58,518 nt of DNA from Anaerostipes sp. (GCA_028697725.1 JAQVEG010000012.1:1-58518), one strand, 5' to 3'. Counted from the first letter of the stretch, positions 34,451-43,333 are shown. A program made the numbers and translations. Notes: generated by a model not told the origin, from the sequence alone.

Positions 34451-34888
34451 CTAAAATTCATCTTCTTCCGTAGCTTCACTGCCTGCGGACATTTCTTCAT
34501 ACATTTCATGTAAGAGAATTGGAGGCTGTTTTGCAGTTTGAAGAACTGTTTCATATAATTCATCAAGGGAAGAACCGTCTCGCATCATGCAAGCTTGAAC
34601 GGTCATTGCCATATTGACACCGGCAATGGCATAAAATTTCTTGCGACCAAGACTTCTCATAATAACATTGGATGGAGAGCCACCTAGGATATCTACAAAA
34701 GCTATCACTCCATCTCCGTCATCAAGTCTATCTAAAGCGTCATTTACCTTTTTCTCAAAAACTTCAATTCCATCTCCGTGGTAAAGTCCAACGGTCTCAA
34801 CGTGGTCTTGTTTTCCGGCGATTAGTTCCACAGCGCTTAATAAACCTTCTGCAAAACCACCGTGTGTTGCAATTAGAATTCCAATCAT
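34451..34888 (-). CDS. PTS IIA component, mannose family
   Basis: A 145-residue EIIA-Man domain protein with active His9 in GILIATHGGFAEGLL and the family motif FVDILGGSPSNVIMR. It is the cytoplasmic phosphocarrier for the IIB-IIC-IID proteins encoded divergently at 36851-39061. Cotranscribed with the aldolase gene upstream. Confidence 0.9.
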   Translation of the reverse strand: MIGILIATHGGFAEGLLSAVELIAGKQDHVETVGLYHGDGIEVFEKKVNDALDRLDDGDGVIAFVDILGGSPSNVIMRSLGRKKFYAIAGVNMAMTVQACMMRDGSSLDELYETVLQTAKQPPILLHEMYEEMSAGSEATEEDEF

Positions 34889-34918
34889 TTTTCTTTATCC
34901 TCCTGAAATAAATTATAA

Positions 34919-35800
34919 TTATAAAATAGAGCTGGCAAAAACTTTCATAGCAGCTTTTACATTTTCTTTCATGGCAGTTTTCATTACATCAATAATGTCA
35001 TGAGAGAACATTTGGGTATCTGGATTTTCTTTTATATATGTTTCAACTGCTTCTCCAGCTGCTTTTGCTGAATAAGTATAGTAGTTAATCTTGGCAATTC
35101 CGTTTGCGATTGCAACTTTAAAGTCTTCGTCAGAAACACCAGATCCACCATGCATAACAAATGGAATGTCGATTTCATTTTTAATTTCTGTAATACGATT
35201 TAAGTCAAGCTTAGGTTCTGTTAAATAAACACCATGTGTTGTTCCAAAAGAAATAGCCAGTGCATCTACACCGGTTGCCTCCACAAATGCCTTTGCTGTT
35301 TTTGGATCTGTGTAGCAATCGTTTAAGGAATCATAATCATCCGCACCAACGGCACCACGACCTTCTCCGCCACCTACAGAAGAAGTAAAAATATGCCCCA
35401 GTTCGGCTTCTACAGAGACACCAGCAGCATGAGCTATTTTGACCATCTCTTTTGTCTTTGCAAGGTTAATATCATATTCCTCTGCAGATGCGTCAATCAT
35501 AACAGAAGTAAAACCTAGTCGAATTGCTTGAACACACATATCAAAGGATGCACCATGGTCAAAATGAACACAAACAGGTACTGTCGCTTTTTTTGCATAC
35601 TCTAACATGATTGGTCCTATTTCTGCTAAGGGTGTGTATGTTTCATGAACTTCTGCGTGCTGAAGAATTACAGGAACGTTTAACTCCTGTGCAGCACTGA
35701 TAACAGCTTGTACTGATTCAAGGTTTGGAACATTAAAAGCACCAACTGCATATTTCTTTTCTTTTGCTTCTTTTAAAATCTCTTCCATAGTTACTAACAT
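34919..35800 (-). CDS. Class II ketose-bisphosphate aldolase (FbaA/GatY/KbaY type)
   Basis: A 293-residue zinc aldolase. Metal-binding and catalytic stretches: PVCVHFDHGASFDM, SVEAELGHIFTS, ISFGTTHGVYL and VMHGGSGVSDEDF, plus AKINYYTYS for phosphate binding. It would split a ketose 1,6-bisphosphate (fructose, tagatose or another hexulose) into DHAP and an aldehyde, closing the linked PTS pathway. It has its own promoter with an operator in the spacer. Confidence 0.88.
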   Translation of the reverse strand: MLVTMEEILKEAKEKKYAVGAFNVPNLESVQAVISAAQELNVPVILQHAEVHETYTPLAEIGPIMLEYAKKATVPVCVHFDHGASFDMCVQAIRLGFTSVMIDASAEEYDINLAKTKEMVKIAHAAGVSVEAELGHIFTSSVGGGEGRGAVGADDYDSLNDCYTDPKTAKAFVEATGVDALAISFGTTHGVYLTEPKLDLNRITEIKNEIDIPFVMHGGSGVSDEDFKVAIANGIAKINYYTYSAKAAGEAVETYIKENPDTQMFSHDIIDVMKTAMKENVKAAMKVFASSIL

Positions 35801-35841
35801 AGTTGACTACCTCCGTAATTGAAAATCATTTGTTATATGAA

Positions 35842-35870
35842 ATTATAACCGATGGTAACATCGGTGTCAA
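35842..35870 (-). promoter_or_regulatory. Consensus promoter with an operator filling its spacer
   Basis: Minus strand: TTGACA (complement of 35865-35870), 17-base spacer, TATAAT (complement of 35842-35847). The spacer plus one base is a perfect 7-4-7 dyad ACCGATG/CATCGGT at 35848-35865. Repression by a bound regulator is the simple reading. Confidence 0.75.
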
Positions 35871-35879
35871 CAAATAAAT

Positions 35880-35894
35880 ATTACCAATGGTAAT
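35880..35894. promoter_or_regulatory. Operator-like dyad ACC-AAT-GGT
   Basis: Perfect 6-3-6 inverted repeat ATTACC-AAT-GGTAAT, matching the other ACC-N3/4-GGT sites of this locus. Confidence 0.5.
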
Positions 35895-36579
35895 TTTCTG
35901 ATGCTTTTTTAAGCATATCTCTAACATTTACAGCAATACTATTATCTTTTAAGAAAAGTCCAGAAGTGCCACCAGTAAAAATAGAAGCACCGGCAGATGC
36001 TAAGGAAGGGATTGTTTCAAGATTTACGTTTCCGTCTGCTTGAATTGGAGTAGATAATCCTGCATTAAATAGAAGAGATTTCATTTCTTTAATGTGTTCA
36101 ATGCTTTGTGACTGTATTTTCTGTCCAGAAAACCCTGGGTTTACAGTTAGTTTTAAAATCCATGAAACATCTTTTGCAATTTCGACAAAATCGTCTTGAG
36201 GTGCAGTTGTAGATTTGTAGCAGATTCCAGGCTGACAGCCAAAAGAACGAATCATATCAAAGGTTCTTTTTGGATCGGTGAGGGATTCGTACTGAACAGT
36301 AATATAGTCAGCTCCTGCTTTTGCAAAACGTTCAATATATTCTTCAGGGTTATAAACTGCAAGATGTACCTCTATGGGTAATTTTGTGGCTTTGGACATT
36401 TGTTCTAGCAATGTGTCTCCTAGAATGAAGCACTGGTTAAATCTTCCGTCTACGACGTCATAATGAAAGAAAGAGATATCACTTTCTTCTATTTCTTTTA
36501 TCTGATTTTCTAAATGAAGTAAATCCATACATGATACAGAAGCACTGATTGCTGGAAAGTTGCTGCTAAATTGTTTCAT
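35881..36579 (-). CDS. Ribulose-phosphate 3-epimerase family protein
   Basis: A 232-residue TIM-barrel epimerase of the Rpe/AlsE family. The family motifs are altered but visible: ISASVSCMDLLHLE, FHYDVVDGRF, LPIEVHLAVYNPEEY, KLTVNPGFSGQK, QADGNVNLETI and FTGGTSGLF. Divergence from true Rpe suggests another sugar phosphate substrate, as for allulose-6-phosphate epimerase. The stop codon lies inside an ATTACC-AAT-GGTAAT dyad (35880-35894). Confidence 0.82.
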   Translation of the reverse strand: MKQFSSNFPAISASVSCMDLLHLENQIKEIEESDISFFHYDVVDGRFNQCFILGDTLLEQMSKATKLPIEVHLAVYNPEEYIERFAKAGADYITVQYESLTDPKRTFDMIRSFGCQPGICYKSTTAPQDDFVEIAKDVSWILKLTVNPGFSGQKIQSQSIEHIKEMKSLLFNAGLSTPIQADGNVNLETIPSLASAGASIFTGGTSGLFLKDNSIAVNVRDMLKKASENYHW

Positions 36580-36613
36580 AATTCCTCCTTATGTGACCAA
36601 ATTATATACCATT

Positions 36614-36662
36614 ATTATAAAAGAAGCAGATTTATAACACAATAAAGAAACCAATGGTAATT
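36614..36662 (-). promoter_or_regulatory. Promoter of the epimerase gene with upstream operator-like site
   Basis: Minus strand TTGTGT (complement of 36637-36642), 17 bases, TATAAT (complement of 36614-36619). An ACCAATGGTAAT site lies at 36651-36662. Confidence 0.5.
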
Positions 36663-36722
36663 AAAATTTGTGCAAAGTTTATAAAAATTTTCGGAAATTT
36701 ATACAAAAGTCACAAAAAGATG

Positions 36723-36787
36723 ACCAGTCGGTAATTTATTATTGACATTCTTCATAGGGAAGGGTAATATAATATACAACCAGTGGT
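36723..36787 (+). promoter_or_regulatory. Promoter of the mannose-type PTS operon flanked by operator-like sites
   Basis: TTGACA (36742-36747), 17-base spacer, TAATAT (36765-36770). ACC-AGTC-GGT (36723-36732) lies just upstream and ACC-AGT-GGT (36779-36787) just downstream, a layout fitting a GntR repressor such as the one encoded at 41521. Confidence 0.65.
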
Positions 36788-36850
36788 CATATGAACGCCA
36801 CGAGTAAAAGATTAAGAAACCATAGGAGAGTTGAAAGGAGAAATAATATT

Positions 36851-37330
36851 ATGAATATTGAAGGAATTGTACTAGTTAGAATTGATGATAGGTTAATTCA
36901 TGGTCAGGTTATGACATCATGGTTGAATTATACGGGGGCAAACAAAATCATGATTGTTGATGATGAAGTTGCAAATGATCCTTTTATGAAAAGCGTACTT
37001 AAGACATGTATTCCGGCGAATATTAAGTTGGCTACGTTTACAGTGGAACGAGCAGCAACAAGATTGAAGAAAGGGTTTGCAGGTGACAAATGTATCATCT
37101 TAGTGAAGTATCCAGAAACGTTATACAACTTAATGAAAGAAGGGGTTGTGTTTGACGAAGTTAATATTGGAGGAATGGGAGTTAGTGGAGATCGTACAAA
37201 GTTCTTTAGAAATATCTCAGCTTCAGAGGATGAAAAGAGAATGTTAAAGGAATTGATTGATGCCGGATCTAAGATAACAGTGCGTATCATTGCGGAAGAT
37301 GGAGCAACAGATATTTCGGGAATGCTTTAA
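36851..37330 (+). CDS. PTS IIB component, mannose/fructose/sorbose family
   Basis: A 159-residue IIB domain with active His17 in VLVRIDDRLIHGQVMTSW and the family stretch NIGGMGVSGDRTKFFRNIS. The frame is open from 36791, but AAAGGAG (36835-36841) and family length point to ATG 36851. First plus-strand gene of the mannose-type locus. Confidence 0.92.
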   Translation: MNIEGIVLVRIDDRLIHGQVMTSWLNYTGANKIMIVDDEVANDPFMKSVLKTCIPANIKLATFTVERAATRLKKGFAGDKCIILVKYPETLYNLMKEGVVFDEVNIGGMGVSGDRTKFFRNISASEDEKRMLKELIDAGSKITVRIIAEDGATDISGML

Positions 37331-37404
37331 TTAGACATTATAATTATAACTTAATTTATATGAGAAACTATTTCACAAGGCATGAATGATGAAGGAGGTC
37401 AAAA

Positions 37405-38223
37405 ATGCATATATCATTATTTCAAGCAATTTTAGTAGGTGTTGTTTATTACTTAGGTAATATTGGTACACCATGGTTATCACTATTAGGTAGTATTTCT
37501 GTCGTATACAAACCTTTAGTGGCAGGTACATTGGTAGGATTTATATTGGGAGATCCAGTACAGGGCTGTATTATTGGAGCAGCAATTAACTTACCATATG
37601 TAGCGTTTATTTCAGCTGGTGGAACAGCACCAGTAGATCCAGGACTTGCAGGTACCGTTGGAACAGCGTGGGCGTTGAGTGCAGGAATTGATGCAGCAGC
37701 GGCAACAACAATCGCAGTTCCTTTAGGATTACTAGGAACTATGATCTGGGTAGCACATATGACTCTGGACGTAACTTTTGTACATATGGCTGATAAGGCT
37801 GCAGAGGAAGGAAATCTAGAAAAGATTTGTTTTTACCATGTAGTTCCGCCGCAAATTTTGATGTTCTGTTTGTGCGTTATTCCAGCAACCATAGCAACCT
37901 ATTTTGGTTCTACTGCAGTGCAGGGAATTATTTCACAATTAACAGGTCGCCCATTGACAGTTTTACAAGTAATTGGTGGTCTGTTGCCAGCATTAGGTAT
38001 TGCTATGAACTTACGTGCAATTAACCGTCCTGGTACGCTGTTATTCTTTGTTACAGGTTTCATTTTGTCTGTATACCTAGAGTTACCAGTAATTGCAATC
38101 GCTGTATTAGCGGGAGTTATTGGATATTTCTACACAATGTTGTTAAACAACAAAGGTCCACAGCCTGCTGGAATTGAAGGCAGTGCAGATACCATGATAG
38201 ACGATGATGAGGAGGATTTTTAA
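37405..38223 (+). CDS. PTS IIC component, mannose/sorbose family
   Basis: A 272-residue membrane protein with the EIIC-Man pattern: QAILVGVVYYLGNIG, PLVAGTLVGFILGDPVQG, LPYVAFISAGGTAPVDPG and the C-terminal INRPGTLLFFVTGFIL. It forms the translocation channel with IID. Ends with an acidic tail (DTMIDDDEEDF). Confidence 0.92.
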   Translation: MHISLFQAILVGVVYYLGNIGTPWLSLLGSISVVYKPLVAGTLVGFILGDPVQGCIIGAAINLPYVAFISAGGTAPVDPGLAGTVGTAWALSAGIDAAAATTIAVPLGLLGTMIWVAHMTLDVTFVHMADKAAEEGNLEKICFYHVVPPQILMFCLCVIPATIATYFGSTAVQGIISQLTGRPLTVLQVIGGLLPALGIAMNLRAINRPGTLLFFVTGFILSVYLELPVIAIAVLAGVIGYFYTMLLNNKGPQPAGIEGSADTMIDDDEEDF

Positions 38224-38224
38224 T

Positions 38225-39061
38225 ATGGCTGAAGAGATGAAGAAAAAATCGTTAAGTAAAAAAGACGTTGTCAAAGCGTTTTGGAGATGGACGTTCTTCT
38301 CACATGCAAACTATAATTATGAACGTTTGGAAGCAACAGGATTAGTACATTCTTATAAACATGTAATTAAAAAATTGTACGGTGATGATCCAGAAGAATA
38401 TAAAGCTTGTATTCAAAGACATATGCAGTTCTTTAATACAGAACCTCATATTGGTGGTGTCATTCCAGGAATTGTACTTGCGATGGAAGAAGAAAGAGCA
38501 AATGGAGCGCCTATTACTGATGAGGCAATCAATGGTGTAAAAACAGGATTAATGGGACCTTTCGCTGGAATTGGTGATACTTTATGGCAAGGAACTTTAA
38601 CACCGATTTTGTTAGCATTTGGAATGAGTTTGGCGTCAAAAGGAAACTTACTAGGACCTTTAGTCTATGCACTTCTTATGTTTGGAATTATGTGGCCAGT
38701 AGCATATATTTGTTACATGAAAGGATATGAGTTAGGAAAAGACGGAATTGAAAAAATCTTAGGTGGAAATCAATTGCAAAAATTAATCACAGGAGCTTCG
38801 GCCATGGGAGCAATTGTACTAGGAGCACTTTCTGCTCAGTTTGTATCAGTAAAATGTATTTCGGTCATAAAGATGGGTGCAGTAAAATTAGATGTACAGG
38901 GAACCGTTTTTGATGCCATGTTTAAAGGAATATTGCCGCTGGCAATTACATTGTTGACACTATATTTACTTAAAAATAGAAAAATGAAATCAACACATGT
39001 TATGGCAATATTAATTATTATTGGGGTTGTATTAGGCGGAATTGGATTCCTAGGAGCATAA
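38225..39061 (+). CDS. PTS IID component, mannose family
   Basis: A 278-residue IID subunit. It shows KAFWRWTFFSHANYNYERLEA, FFNTEPHIGGVIPGIVLAMEE, GLMGPFAGIGDTLWQGTL and a C-terminal pair of helices. The GAGGAGG at the end of the IIC gene is spaced 8 bases from ATG 38225, one base after the IIC stop, so IIC and IID are coupled; the earlier in-frame ATG at 38204 is not used. Confidence 0.93.
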   Translation: MAEEMKKKSLSKKDVVKAFWRWTFFSHANYNYERLEATGLVHSYKHVIKKLYGDDPEEYKACIQRHMQFFNTEPHIGGVIPGIVLAMEEERANGAPITDEAINGVKTGLMGPFAGIGDTLWQGTLTPILLAFGMSLASKGNLLGPLVYALLMFGIMWPVAYICYMKGYELGKDGIEKILGGNQLQKLITGASAMGAIVLGALSAQFVSVKCISVIKMGAVKLDVQGTVFDAMFKGILPLAITLLTLYLLKNRKMKSTHVMAILIIIGVVLGGIGFLGA

Positions 39062-39095
39062 AAGACAACGGATAGATATATGGAGGAAAGGCATA

Positions 39096-40139
39096 ATGAG
39101 TGATAAGGCGAGAACGTTAGTATTCACTGGAGAAGAACAGGTTGAGTTAAGAGAGTATGAAATTCCGAAAGTAAGTGATGATAAAGTATTAATTAAGGTT
39201 GATGCTTGTGCTATTTGTACTTGGGAACAAAGAGTTTATACGGGAGTAAAAAAAGTAGAATATCCATTTATTGGTGGGCATGAGCTAGTTGGTAAAATTG
39301 TTGAAATGGGAAAAAATGTAGATCAAAGACAATGGAAAGTTGGAGATCAGGTTACAGTTGGAGTTACATTGGCTTGTAAAAATTGTTATCAATGTAAAAG
39401 CGGAAATGAACAAAACTGTGAACATTTTGACCATAGTAAACAAATCGAAGGATTGCCTGAAAAAGGAATGGGTGGTTTAAGTTCTCACCTTTTAGTGCAT
39501 CCGGATAACATGTTTCATATTGATGGAGTTTCTTCAGAAGAAGCTACGATTACAGAGCCTTTATCCTGTGTGCTGCACAGCGTGGAAACTGCAGAAGTTG
39601 AATTCGGGGACTATGTAGTTGTCATTGGATGCGGAATTATGGGACTGCTTCATACTATTTTGGCAAGTAAAAAGGGTGGATGTGTAATTGTTTCTGATGT
39701 AAATGAAGAGCGTACAAAACTTGCATTACAGTTGGGGGCAACTTACGCAGTGAATCCTGCAAAAGAGAATTTAGAAGAGAAAATCAAAGAAATTACAGGT
39801 GGAAAAGCACAAGTTGTGTTTGATACTACGCCAATTTCGGCAGTGGCAGAAGATGCTGTCAAAGTTGTTGCAAATAATGGACGTTTAGTTCTTTATAGCT
39901 CGTTCTATCCAGATACACCTATTTCCATCAGTCCAGACTGGCTGCACAAGAGTGGTGCAAAACTACTTGGAACAGCAAACTCAAATACAAGTGATTTTAC
40001 AAAAGCGGCAAGATTAATTTCACAAGGCGTGGTGGATGTGAAACCATTTGTGAGTGAAGTGTACAATGTAGAAGATTATCAAAAGGCATTTGAGTCGGCA
40101 ATTAAGGGCGATAAGTTTAGAGTTGTATTAAAGTTTTAA
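39096..40139 (+). CDS. Zinc-binding medium-chain dehydrogenase
   Basis: A 347-residue MDR enzyme. The catalytic-zinc cysteine position is in ACAICTWEQRVY, where the usual GICGSD is replaced by AICTWE. GGHELVGK and the structural loop CKNCYQCKSGNEQNC are present, as is the Rossmann motif VVIGCGIMGLLH. It may oxidise the phosphorylated polyol delivered by the PTS, feeding epimerase and aldolase. The unusual active-site tripeptide sets it apart from common sorbitol dehydrogenases. Confidence 0.83.
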   Translation: MSDKARTLVFTGEEQVELREYEIPKVSDDKVLIKVDACAICTWEQRVYTGVKKVEYPFIGGHELVGKIVEMGKNVDQRQWKVGDQVTVGVTLACKNCYQCKSGNEQNCEHFDHSKQIEGLPEKGMGGLSSHLLVHPDNMFHIDGVSSEEATITEPLSCVLHSVETAEVEFGDYVVVIGCGIMGLLHTILASKKGGCVIVSDVNEERTKLALQLGATYAVNPAKENLEEKIKEITGGKAQVVFDTTPISAVAEDAVKVVANNGRLVLYSSFYPDTPISISPDWLHKSGAKLLGTANSNTSDFTKAARLISQGVVDVKPFVSEVYNVEDYQKAFESAIKGDKFRVVLKF

Positions 40140-40149
40140 ACTGTTAATA

Positions 40150-40184
40150 ACAGGGCCGGATATTTAGCTATTCGGTCTTGTTTT
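40150..40184 (+). terminator. Weak intra-operon terminator-like hairpin
   Basis: 13-bp stem with three G-U pairs (40150-40162 with 40169-40181) followed by TTTT. May reduce expression of the downstream AraM gene. Confidence 0.5.
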
Positions 40185-40226
40185 ATGCATAGAGACGAAT
40201 AAATTATAGCGATATAGGAGGATATT

Positions 40227-41405
40227 ATGAACGAGATTTTAAAATTATCAATAAATGAAATGGCAAATGCAAGTTTTGACTGTAGTTGTGGAAGACATCA
40301 TACTTTTGGAGTAGATGATTTGATTATGGGGAAAGGGGTACTCCCACAAATTACGGAGATATTAAAAGATTATAAGAATAAAAAAATATATATGATAAGT
40401 GATAACAACACCTTTAAAGCGGCAGGAAAAGATACTTTAAAGATTTTAACAGATGCTGGATTTCAGGTGAAAAGCAATGTCATTGATTCTGGAGATGACA
40501 TTTTAATTCCAGATGAAAAGGCAGTTGGAAATATGTTTATGGAATTAGAAAAGGATACAGAGGTTATTGTTTCTGTTGGATCTGGAACTTTAAATGATAT
40601 GGCAAAATTCATGTCTCAAAGAACAAGAATTCCATATGTGATTGTTTGTACGGCACCATCTATGGATGGGTATGCTTCTGAGGGAGCGCCACTAATATAT
40701 AAAGGGAGAAAAATCTCTTATGATGCATGGCTTCCAATGGCGATTCTAGGGGATACAAATATTATGAAGGATGCACCAATGCATATGCTTCGTGCTGGAT
40801 ATGGGGATGTAATTGGGAAGTTGACAGCATTGGCTGATTGGAGATTGTCTCAGGAACAAACAGGGGAATATTTCTGTGAAACCATTACAGAATTAGTTCA
40901 AAAAGCAATCAAAAAGGTGGTAGACAGTACAGATGCCCTTGCAAAGAGAGAAGAAGATGCTGTGCTATATTTAATAGAAGCATTAACGTTGACTGGAGTT
41001 GCCATGGGACTGATTGGAGTTTCAAGACCGGCTTCTGGTGCAGAACACATGTTAAGTCACTACTGGGAAATGGCTTTTATTGAACATGGAAAATACCCAG
41101 AACTTCATGGAATCAAGGTAGGGATTGCAACACCGATTATTGCACAGATATTTGAAGAAATGCGAGATGAACTTCCAGAATCAGTGATTCAAATGATGCC
41201 GTCAAGAGATTATGTGGAAGATTTATTAAAGCGAGTTGGGGCACCAGTATATCCAACAGATGTTAAAATTGACAAAGAATTATTCTATAGAAGTATTATA
41301 GAAGGAAACACTGTACGCGAACGTTACAGCATTCTTGATTTGGCTGTTAAGAAGGGTAAAATCGAAGAAATTGCACAAAAATTAACAGACCGATTTTATA
41401 ATTAG
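40227..41405 (+). CDS. araM: sn-glycerol-1-phosphate dehydrogenase, AraM family
   Basis: A 392-residue iron-type polyol dehydrogenase fold protein of the AraM/EgsA group, which interconverts DHAP and sn-glycerol 1-phosphate. Motifs: SCGRHHTFGVDDLIMGKGVL, IVSVGSGTLNDMAKF, TAPSMDGYASEGAPL, GYGDVIGKLTALADW, and metal-binding histidines in GAEHMLSHYWE and ELHGIKVGIATP. In Bacillus subtilis araM neighbours araL, a HAD phosphatase; the same partner type occurs here two genes on. Confidence 0.87.
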   Translation: MNEILKLSINEMANASFDCSCGRHHTFGVDDLIMGKGVLPQITEILKDYKNKKIYMISDNNTFKAAGKDTLKILTDAGFQVKSNVIDSGDDILIPDEKAVGNMFMELEKDTEVIVSVGSGTLNDMAKFMSQRTRIPYVIVCTAPSMDGYASEGAPLIYKGRKISYDAWLPMAILGDTNIMKDAPMHMLRAGYGDVIGKLTALADWRLSQEQTGEYFCETITELVQKAIKKVVDSTDALAKREEDAVLYLIEALTLTGVAMGLIGVSRPASGAEHMLSHYWEMAFIEHGKYPELHGIKVGIATPIIAQIFEEMRDELPESVIQMMPSRDYVEDLLKRVGAPVYPTDVKIDKELFYRSIIEGNTVRERYSILDLAVKKGKIEEIAQKLTDRFYN

Positions 41406-41520
41406 CGGTGGTCGATAAAAAGAAAGTGATTGATTGAAAATCCTTAAAATGTTATTCTGTAATTGAGTAGTTGGGAAGAGGAAAGTTCTAACGTTAGCAC
41501 CGAGAGGAGATGAAGGAGTC

Positions 41521-42264
41521 GTGGCGGAAAAGAAGCAGTTACTTTATATGCAGTTGAGAGATCGAATTTTAAAAGATTATGAAGGAAAGCCATACTATTC
41601 TCCATTGCCTGGTGAGCGTGAATTATGCGACATTTATGAGGTGAGTCGACCCACGGTGAGAAAAGCGCTAGAGGTATTGGAGAAAGAAAAGCAGATTTTA
41701 AGATTAAGTGGTAAGGGGACTTTTTTCTTAGGAAACAAAGTGGCAGACTTAAGTATGGAAGAAAGCAAAGCAGGTTTTACCTTCTATAATCAAGTGAGAC
41801 TAAGAGGAGATTATACGAGCAGTAAAGTGTTGCTCCAGAAAGTTGTACCGGCAGACAAAACCGTTGCACAAGCGTTGAATATTGAAGAAGGGGATATGCT
41901 CTTTCGATTAGAGAGATTGAGGTACATCAACGGAAAGCTTTATTCTTTGTCTTGTGCCAATGTACCCTATGAAGTATGCCCGGAACTAATACAGTATGAT
42001 TTTTCGGATATTTCACTTCATAATACACTGCAAGAGCATGGACATCTCCCAATTAAGGGAGAACGAAGAATTGAGATAACCAAGGCAACAAAATACATCG
42101 CATTTCATTTGGGATTAGAAGAAGGTGCGCCAGTAAATCTATGCTGTACAACGACCTTTGATCAATATAATAACCCTTTGGAATATACAATCACTCATTC
42201 GGATGCGTATAAAACACTGATTGAGATAGTGGTACATAACGATCTAGATGATAGCAAGAATTAG
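41521..42264 (+). CDS. GntR family (HutC/UTRA) transcriptional regulator
   Basis: A 247-residue regulator with N-terminal winged helix (LRDRILKDYEGKPYYSPLPGERELCDIYEVSRPTVRKALEVL split over about 10-55) and a C-terminal UTRA ligand-binding domain (about 80-240). The start is GTG 41521 after AAGGAG. Most likely controls the mannose-type PTS locus through the ACC-N3/4-GGT dyads; ligand is probably a sugar phosphate. Confidence 0.9.
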   Translation: MAEKKQLLYMQLRDRILKDYEGKPYYSPLPGERELCDIYEVSRPTVRKALEVLEKEKQILRLSGKGTFFLGNKVADLSMEESKAGFTFYNQVRLRGDYTSSKVLLQKVVPADKTVAQALNIEEGDMLFRLERLRYINGKLYSLSCANVPYEVCPELIQYDFSDISLHNTLQEHGHLPIKGERRIEITKATKYIAFHLGLEEGAPVNLCCTTTFDQYNNPLEYTITHSDAYKTLIEIVVHNDLDDSKN

Positions 42265-42274
42265 GAGGAATTTC

Positions 42275-43057
42275 ATGGTAGAGAATATTAAGTGCTTTAT
42301 TTTGGACATGGACGGAACCGTTTACTTGGGAGATGATTTATTTCCGTTTACAAAAGATTTTTTAAAAACAGTAGAGGATACGGGAAGAGAATACTATTTC
42401 TTCACAAATAATTCTTCTAAGAGCCAGCAAGCTTATATTGATAAGTTAGGAAAACTAGGAATTAAGATTGATTCAAAGCAAATGATGATTTCCAGTCATG
42501 TAATGATTCAATATTTAAAGAAAAATTATGCAGGAAAAAGTATCTATGTTGTAGGAACACCTTCCTTAATTAAAGAATTTGAAGCTTTTGATATGAATTT
42601 GGTTGATGAGAATCCAGACATTGTGATTCTTGGATTTGACACAACCCTTACTTATGAAAAGTTATCTAAGGCTTGCCACTATGTACGCAATGGATGTACC
42701 TACTTTGGAATTAATCCAGACTGGAACTGTCCCATTGAAGGAGGGGATTTTATCCCTGACTGTGGCTCTATGGCAAAGCTTGTTGAAGCATCGACTGGAA
42801 GATTCCCAGAGTTCTTTGGAAAACCATCAAAACATACGTTAGACTATATTATAGAAGAAACAGGGTACAAACCAGAAGAGATTGCAATTGTAGGAGATCG
42901 TATTTATACAGATATTGCAGTAGCGGATGGAAGTGACGTAACATCAATCCTTGTACTGACAGGAGAAGGTACAGTTGATGAAGTGGAAGCTGGAGAGATT
43001 AAACCAAATATCATTGTAGAATCCTTGGAAGATTTAACAAAGGATATGCAGCAATAA
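42275..43057 (+). CDS. HAD-IIA sugar phosphatase, NagD/AraL-like
   Basis: A 260-residue HAD-IIA hydrolase: motif I FILDMDGTVYLGDDLF, motif II FFTNNSSKS, the C2 cap, GKPSKHTLD and motif IV IVGDRIYTDIAVADG. AraL/NagD enzymes dephosphorylate a range of sugar phosphates and can relieve sugar-phosphate stress. TTAGGAGG selects ATG 42275 over the in-frame ATG 42248. Pairing with AraM is meaningful. Confidence 0.9.
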   Translation: MVENIKCFILDMDGTVYLGDDLFPFTKDFLKTVEDTGREYYFFTNNSSKSQQAYIDKLGKLGIKIDSKQMMISSHVMIQYLKKNYAGKSIYVVGTPSLIKEFEAFDMNLVDENPDIVILGFDTTLTYEKLSKACHYVRNGCTYFGINPDWNCPIEGGDFIPDCGSMAKLVEASTGRFPEFFGKPSKHTLDYIIEETGYKPEEIAIVGDRIYTDIAVADGSDVTSILVLTGEGTVDEVEAGEIKPNIIVESLEDLTKDMQQ

Positions 43058-43066
43058 AATCAAAAG

Positions 43067-43104
43067 AAGAATTTTAAAGAGCAATCTTTGAAGTTCTTTT
43101 TTTC
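43067..43104 (+). terminator. Terminator of the mannose-type PTS locus
   Basis: 14-bp stem (43067-43080 with 43085-43098, two G-U pairs), 4-base loop, then a T-run. Confidence 0.82.
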
Positions 43105-43161
43105 TGTTATAAGAAATGTATTTGTTATTATCAGAAAGTTAAAGAAATTATCAAAATATGA

Positions 43162-43190
43162 TTGACACCTATTTTTTCCTATGATATATT
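43162..43190 (+). promoter_or_regulatory. rpoB: rpoB promoter
   Basis: TTGACA (43162-43167), 17-base spacer, TATATT (43185-43190). rpoB-rpoC therefore have an own promoter, as required by their separation from rplL. Confidence 0.78.
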
Positions 43191-43196
43191 AAGATA

Positions 43197-43333
43197 ATGC
43201 TTTACTATGGGGTTGTATGCCTATAGTTCTGCAATTTTTAGTTTTTAAGTTGTGTAGGGAGTGCAGAAACACTGTATTTCAGCACAATATGTAGTATATA
43301 AATTAGGTAATGAATCAAGAGGTGAAAACGTCC
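43197..43333 (+). other. Structured rpoB leader
   Basis: A leader of about 135 bases with alternative pairings. TTCTGCA (43227-43233) can pair with TGCAGAA (43262-43268). GTGCAGAAA (43261-43269) can instead pair with TTTCAGCAC (43277-43285, one mismatch). No terminator-like T-run is seen. Confidence 0.4.
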
